From positions 1,984,001 through 2,048,000 of the forward strand of contig NC_064672.1 of assembly GCF_023278565.1 (NCBI RefSeq): 64,000 nucleotides of DNA, written 5' to 3'. Below are positions 59,234 to 64,000 of the stretch, piece after piece. Positions within the stretch are counted from its first letter, which is position 1. Every line of letters begins with the position of its first letter. This stretch comes from Colletotrichum lupini (lineage: Eukaryota; Ascomycota; Sordariomycetes; Glomerellales; Glomerellaceae). The translations under genes were made by a program, and so were the position numbers. Below the pieces are notes generated by a model. The model was not told where the DNA came from and did no database searches. It was given only the letters and a program-made list of their open reading frames with translations.

Positions 59234-61054
59234 ATGCCATCACTGAAGCTTCGCGTGGCTGCGGCTCAGATGGGCGCAACGCATTACAACGACCCCCGGC
59301 CCAAGACACTGAATCGCATGCTATCACTTCTTGAAGACGCAGCCGCAAAGGGAGCACAGCTGGTTCTCTTCCCTGAAGCCGCCTTCACGACCTTCTTTCC
59401 CCGGCATCTGATAAACGACTCCTCTGAACTTGACTCCTTCTTCGAGCACGGCGATGTAGCGACTCAGCCGCAGACAAAACCGCTATTCGATAAGGCCAAC
59501 GAGCTGGGCGTCGACATCTCGGTCGGCTTTGCCGAAAAGGCCGACGACGGCGAAACCTTCAACTCCTGCATCTACTACCACGCAAAGAGCGGCTCCATCC
59601 TCTCAAAGTACCGCAAGATCCATCTTCCGGGCGACTTTGAGCCCTTTGCGGACCCGGATGCCACGAACCAGCTAGAGAAGCGTTACTTCAAGCCTGGAGA
59701 CCTCGGCTTCAATGCGTTCCGGGTACCCGATCTGACAGAGCCGGAGGCGGCACCGGAGCGCGGGGACCCCATCTTCGGCATGATGATCTGCAACGACAGG
59801 AGATGGGCTGAGAGCTGGCGCGTTTTGGGTCTACAGGGCGTCGAGGTCGTACTGTGCGGCTACAACACGGCCGGCTTCGCGCCGCATCTCTGGGGAACCA
59901 GCGCCAGCATGGATCCGGACGAGGCGCGGAGCAAGGCACTCTTCCACCACAAGTTGGTGATGCAGGCTCATAGCTACACGAATGCCTGCTTCAGCATCAG
60001 CGCTGCGAGGTGTGGTCTCGATGACGGGATATACGACCTCATTGGCGGTAGCTGCATCACTGGTCCGGAGGGCGAGCTTGTCGCTGAGGCATCTACAACA
60101 GAGGACGAGGTCGTCTATGCAGAAATTGACCTGGCTGAGTGCCGGCCGGGCAAGGAGCGCACATTTGACTTTGCCAGACATCGTCGTGTAGAGCATTATG
60201 CTCGCATCACAGAACAAACCGGCGTCGTGGAGCCTCCTAAGCTCTCGCCCTTAGCCGAGAAACACAACGGAGCAGTAAGTAACGGCATCACGCCTGGACA
60301 GACTCAGAAGAAGATCCGCATCCTCCTCATCAACCCAAATAGCACCCGCGCCATGACCGACGCCTGCGTCGCCATGGTCGAGAGCCAATTACCCCCCGAC
60401 GTCCTCGTCACAGGCTTCACGGCGCCTAGGCCGGCGCCCTCAGCCATCGAAGGCAGTTTTGACAACGTAATGTCCGCCGCGGCCGCCGCTCGCGCCGTCC
60501 TGCCCCTTGCGGCGACCCATGATGCCGTCTTGGTGGCGTGCTACTCCGACCATGCCCTCATCCGCATGCTTCGCGAAGAACTCCCTCGCCAGCCCGTCAT
60601 CGGGATCACGGAAGCCTCGCTCTTCGCGGCGCGAACGCTGGGCGGGCGGTTTGGGCTCATTGCCGTGAGCGAGCGGTCGAGGGTGTTGCACGAGGATAGC
60701 ATTCACCACTATGGCTTCTCAGCCTCCTGCGCCGGCGTGGTCTCGTGTAAGTTGGGCGTGCTGGACTTGCACGAGAAGAGCCAGGATGAGGTCATGGGAA
60801 TCATGGCAGCCGTCGGGAAGAAGCTGGTGGAGGAAAAGGGGGCCGATTTGTTGCTTCTGGGATGCGCGGGTATGACGCCGCTCAAGGGGGCCGTAGAGGC
60901 GGCTGTCGGGGACGGCGTGCAGGTTGTTGACGGCGTATTGGCTGGGGTGCATCACCTAGTTGGATTAGTTAGAATGGGCGATGCCACGGCCAAGAGGGGC
61001 GTCTACAAGAGCTCCGGTGACGGACGAAAGGCGAGAGGACAGGATTGGATCTAG
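59234..61054 (+). CDS. N-carbamoyl-D-amino-acid amidohydrolase fused to Asp/Glu/hydantoin racemase
   Basis: A single-exon protein of 606 residues with two complete enzyme domains. Residues 1-335 are a nitrilase-superfamily carbamoylase with catalytic E48 (LFPEAAF), K128 (YRKIHLPG) and C186 in MMICNDRRWAESWR, the signature of N-carbamoyl-D-amino-acid hydrolases. A flexible linker (about 336-359) leads to residues 360-590, an Asp/Glu/hydantoin racemase domain. This has the N-terminal block ILLINPNSTRAMT and the two catalytic cysteines C436 (ACYSDH) and C544 (LLLGCAGM). The fusion would couple racemisation with hydrolysis of N-carbamoyl-D-amino acids to D-amino acid, CO2 and ammonia. There is no signal peptide or membrane helix, so it is probably cytosolic. 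No stop or frame change occurs across the junction and the linker is in frame, so this is a real fusion. It is divergent from the hydantoinase. Confidence 0.93.
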   Translation: MPSLKLRVAAAQMGATHYNDPRPKTLNRMLSLLEDAAAKGAQLVLFPEAAFTTFFPRHLINDSSELDSFFEHGDVATQPQTKPLFDKANELGVDISVGFAEKADDGETFNSCIYYHAKSGSILSKYRKIHLPGDFEPFADPDATNQLEKRYFKPGDLGFNAFRVPDLTEPEAAPERGDPIFGMMICNDRRWAESWRVLGLQGVEVVLCGYNTAGFAPHLWGTSASMDPDEARSKALFHHKLVMQAHSYTNACFSISAARCGLDDGIYDLIGGSCITGPEGELVAEASTTEDEVVYAEIDLAECRPGKERTFDFARHRRVEHYARITEQTGVVEPPKLSPLAEKHNGAVSNGITPGQTQKKIRILLINPNSTRAMTDACVAMVESQLPPDVLVTGFTAPRPAPSAIEGSFDNVMSAAAAARAVLPLAATHDAVLVACYSDHALIRMLREELPRQPVIGITEASLFAARTLGGRFGLIAVSERSRVLHEDSIHHYGFSASCAGVVSCKLGVLDLHEKSQDEVMGIMAAVGKKLVEEKGADLLLLGCAGMTPLKGAVEAAVGDGVQVVDGVLAGVHHLVGLVRMGDATAKRGVYKSSGDGRKARGQDWI

Positions 61055-61328
61055 TTTCCTTAGTTGGCCGCGGGAATAACAACATGAGCTTAGATGGAAT
61101 AAATATCAGCCGAAGCTCTATCACTCTCACACCATGGAGCTTGTTGCTATCGAAATGCAGGGTTGTTTTGCTAATGATCCAATCGGCCAACGCCCCGTTA
61201 TCAGAGTCCGATAGTTTGCAGATCAACTCAGAGTCTCAACCAACATGGAATCCTGGGGAGGACGCGGGGAATGAAGTCCGCAACGACATCAAGTCTCCTA
61301 ACATGCTTTCCATCTTTGAATCCACACC

Positions 61329-63473
61329 ATGGAGATCAACTTGAACGGCCAGACCAAAAAGAGTAGTAGGAACAGTCATCCCTGCGACTTTTGCCGTTAC
61401 AAGCGCGCCGCTTGCCTTGTGCACGAAGACACGCCACCATGTGAGCTCTGCCGACGGTTAGGCAAAGAGTGCACATTTGTTGGGGGCCCTAACAAGAGGA
61501 GACGGCTATCCGAGCGGCGGCAAAGCGGCTCGAGCGATGGGATACGGAGCCCCCATCACCGACAGGACGGAGCTGCCCCTGGAGCAGATGGGAGGTTTCC
61601 GTCTGTGGAGGTTTCGCCCATTGCCGATTCCATCTTTGTGAGAGGGCTGATGGACTCTGCGAGCCCGACATCACCACACACAACGTCTTCACCAGATGTT
61701 CCACGTCGAGAGAATGTCTTCGTACCGTCGTCGCTGGACGCGGAGCCTGGTCACAATGCTCAGGTGATAGGTCTCAGCGGTGAATCGGATCCGTACTTGC
61801 TAAATCTGTATCACTTCGACGAGAGAGACGAATGCACGTTTCAGCAACTCCGCATCAGCAATATGGGGCCTGAAGATGGGGTTCCCATTCAGTTTATGCT
61901 ACAGCGCAACTCACAAGCTAGTAAAGCGCAACCAGGAGGGCTGGGAGCTACCGCGGCCGACCTTAGATGCGAGGTCTCGGACCTGGTCTCTGAGAATGTT
62001 GGTCAAAGGCTCATCACTCTGTAAGGAATCGGCCAGACCCTCTTATACTCACTCGAATATGCCTGAGTTCAGAATGAAGTTCCGACTGACTGGTGGCAGT
62101 TTCTGGAAGTATGTTCAACCTTACTTCCCGGTCGTATCCAAAGAACACACAATCCAAAATCTTAACGGCAGCCCCTCCGCAATGCCAATATGTCTCCTGG
62201 CAGCAATCTATGGCCACGCCCTCCCCTTCTGCGTATTCGACGACATCCTCTGTGTAGACGTCGACACCCTCCCCTCGGCAGACCACCTCTTCAAACTTGC
62301 CTGGATGGCCGCCCTATCCGAGTTCCATACTCCATCTCTCGCCACGGTGCAAACGATGCTTCTCATGATTCAGCGACGGCCAACTAACAAGCACGTCGCC
62401 GACACGCCGTTCAAATGGACCATGCTCGCAGACACGGTGGCGCTCGCGCAGTGTTTGGGACTCAATCTGGACCCATCGGATTGGGCGATTCCGAGCTGGG
62501 AGAAGAGATTGCGGCGGAGGCTTGCTTGGGCGGTGTATGTTCAGGACAGGTGGCTGAGCCTTAACTTTGGCAGAAGTTCGCACATTCAGGAGTGCGATTG
62601 GGATGTCTCGTCGCTTGGGCCGGATGATTTTGGTGATGTTCCTGGTTGTGAAGGTGAAGGGCCCTTGGTGTGTAGGCACTTTCTGCATCTAGCCTCTCTA
62701 ACTGAGATTGTGTCCAAGATTCAACACAACATGTTGTAAGTTGCATCCCAATACAGCGTCACTGCTCTGATATTGATGCTCATTAACCGTTGTAGCTCTA
62801 TCAAAGCCACTAGAGCTCTCTCCAAGTCGCTCGAAGCAACTTTCGAAGTTGCTCGGCCCTTGAGGATTGAGCTTGCAGAGTGGCTGCAAATCCGACCCGA
62901 CGTAGGGGAACAGCCCTCAGCATCTCTGCCAGAATGCGGCCTCGATGGGAATGGTAGTCTGAAACTCGCCTACATCACCGCAAAGATTGCTGTCTTCAAG
63001 GCCCTTCTTCGACCGAAAAGCATCGAGGTCCCAACCGAAGCCCGCACGGCGTTGCGCACCGGCTCAATGACTATCGCGCGAGAGATGCATGACTTTCTCG
63101 CGAAACTGGAGGCTCATCATCTTGAAGCTTTCTGGCATTCATGTAAGCGTTGCCCCAGCCTCCCACACGAGAAGCGTGCTTTCCCCGGAAGTATTCGCCA
63201 GATAGCTGACCATGGCTAGATTCCCGTGTCAACTTTGCCATTGCGAGCAACTTTATTGTCTTGCTCTTTGCTCTCTCTCCGACGCTATCGGAAGCTGAAG
63301 ACGCCCTTGCTCTTTTGATTCAGTGGAGGGGCTTATTGCGGATCAAGTCGAGAAGCTGCGACTTATTGAACTTGAGCCTGCTGAGACTTGATGCCATCTT
63401 CGTGGCTGGGCTGGGCAAGCTCATTGAATTGACACCCGCGGCAGCTGAGGCAGCCTCGAACCGGGGTTTGTGA
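61329..63473 (+). CDS. Zn2Cys6 transcription factor, candidate regulator of the hydantoin cluster
   Basis: A protein of 651 residues from exons 61329-62020, 62073-62735, 62796-63142 and 63220-63473 (phases 2, 2 and 1; donors GTAAGG, GTAAGT and GTAAGC). The zinc cluster is C19, C22, C29, C38, C41 and C48 (CX2CX6CX8CX2CX6C), followed by a basic KRRR stretch. The fungal-specific TF domain runs from about residue 230 (YVQPYFPVVS) to 500 (RRRLAWAVYVQDRW), and the C-terminal part ends in NRGL. It starts 274 bp after the fusion enzyme and converges on the permease, placing it inside the cluster. Local control of the hydantoinase genes is inferred from position. Regulators of this type usually sense an inducer. 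Confidence 0.9.
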
Positions 63474-63643
63474 GATGGGCTAACTTACATGGATGATTCA
63501 CATCCAAGCCCGTGAACCATTCCCGCGAGAACCACAGGGAAGTAGGCCGGGCCTTAAGCTCATAGCATGTGGTTCCAATAACATTAAATGATGACGTGTA
63601 CTTATCTAGCGTCAGGGTATGGTATTATGAGTCTAAGATCACA

Positions 63644-64000
63644 TCATCCCGTCTTCATGTCTTGGTCTTTCCCTTCCAAGCCTTTCTCTGACCCGTTTGA
63701 ATCCTCCACCGTGGGGTATCCGTCAACATACAACAGCTCCCGGCTATAATCCACGGGGAATGGCTTAATCTTCCAGCAAACCCAATACGTGAAACTAGCC
63801 ACCAAGGTACTGACAAGCCAACTCAAGCTGCAGAGATAAATGGCCCCCTTGGGAACTCCCTTGGCGCCACAAGCAGCGGCAAGACCGGGCATGTTGGGAA
63901 TGATGGCAAAGATGAAGGCGATAACCGCTCGGGGGTTGACGCCAAAAGTGTAGTAGTGTATGCCTCGCGGATCAAAGAGGGACGGGACTGCCATTGCACG
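63644..64000 (-). CDS. NCS1-family permease, C-terminal exon (5' part beyond window)
   Basis: 119 codons of open frame ending at 63644 and still open at base 64000. Two hydrophobic helices (VIAFIFAIIPNMPGLAAAC and IYLCSLSWLVSTLVASFTY) and the PFP followed by a polar tail match the last two helices and C-terminus of nucleobase:cation symporters (NCS1). NCS1 members import uracil, allantoin, thiamine and, in bacteria (Mhp1), hydantoins. Position beside hydantoinase and carbamoylase-racemase suggests a ureide/hydantoin importer. Only the C-terminus is visible, so the substrate is unproven. It converges with the Zn2Cys6 gene, with 170 bp between. Confidence 0.78.
   Translation of the reverse strand, partial: RAMAVPSLFDPRGIHYYTFGVNPRAVIAFIFAIIPNMPGLAAACGAKGVPKGAIYLCSLSWLVSTLVASFTYWVCWKIKPFPVDYSRELLYVDGYPTVEDSNGSEKGLEGKDQDMKTG

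Noticed and set aside
59234..61054. Assembly artefact joining two genes
   Set aside because: The frame, codon use and linker are continuous, and both domains keep their active sites.

Overview
The window is genomic DNA of a filamentous ascomycete (Pezizomycotina). The evidence is short GT..AG introns of about 50-150 bases with CTRAC-like branch points, Zn2Cys6 regulators, a HET-domain protein, LaeA-like methyltransferases, a PTH11/rhodopsin-like membrane protein, and long AT-rich transposon relics with the TpA-rich, CpA/TpG-poor look of repeat-induced point mutation (RIP). A Sordariomycete is likely, but I cannot name a species. Gene models were built by hand from splice signals, reading phase and conserved motifs.

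Left arm (1-20.4 kb). A Zn2Cys6 factor (-, runs off the left edge) is divergent from an MFS transporter (+). A phytanoyl-CoA-dioxygenase-family enzyme (-) is divergent from an S15/CocE-type hydrolase (+). About 5.3 kb without a convincing gene follows, the second half of which is pyrimidine-rich and may be a long leader for a centrosomin-motif (Cnn_1N) protein at 14.8-17.6 kb. A cytochrome P450 (-, 18.1-20.4 kb) carries one in-frame TGA where a conserved Trp is expected.

Middle (21-37.6 kb). In order: a 405-residue multi-pass membrane protein; an unnamed conserved protein whose 5' end looks frame-broken; a ten-exon LaeA-like methyltransferase (copy A, +); a fungal-rhodopsin/PTH11-like protein (-); an alpha/beta hydrolase (+); and a HET-domain protein (-).

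Transposon-rich block (37.6-57.0 kb). A second LaeA-like methyltransferase (copy B, -) has the same ten-exon structure. A 9,486-bp Ty1/Copia LTR retrotransposon lies inside its sixth intron (identical 182-bp LTR lengths, 5-bp target duplication AAGTG). That element itself carries a nested 1,870-bp pogo/Fot1-type DNA transposon flanked by TA. A second, unrelated Copia element (about 7.0 kb, 209-bp LTRs) ends six bases beyond the stop codon of the next gene. All three are RIP-degraded. Next to the first element, copy B has lost the GT donor of intron 5 (now AT).

Right arm (57.0-64.0 kb). This is the most interesting part: an apparent hydantoin (cyclic ureide) utilisation cluster. A dihydropyrimidinase/D-hydantoinase (-) shares a 534-bp divergent promoter, rich in GATA and CGG motifs, with a natural fusion of N-carbamoyl-D-amino-acid amidohydrolase and Asp/Glu/hydantoin racemase (+). 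A Zn2Cys6 regulator (+) and the C-terminus of an NCS1-type ureide/nucleobase permease (-, runs off the right edge) follow. Together these could import a hydantoin, racemise it, open the ring and release a D-amino acid.
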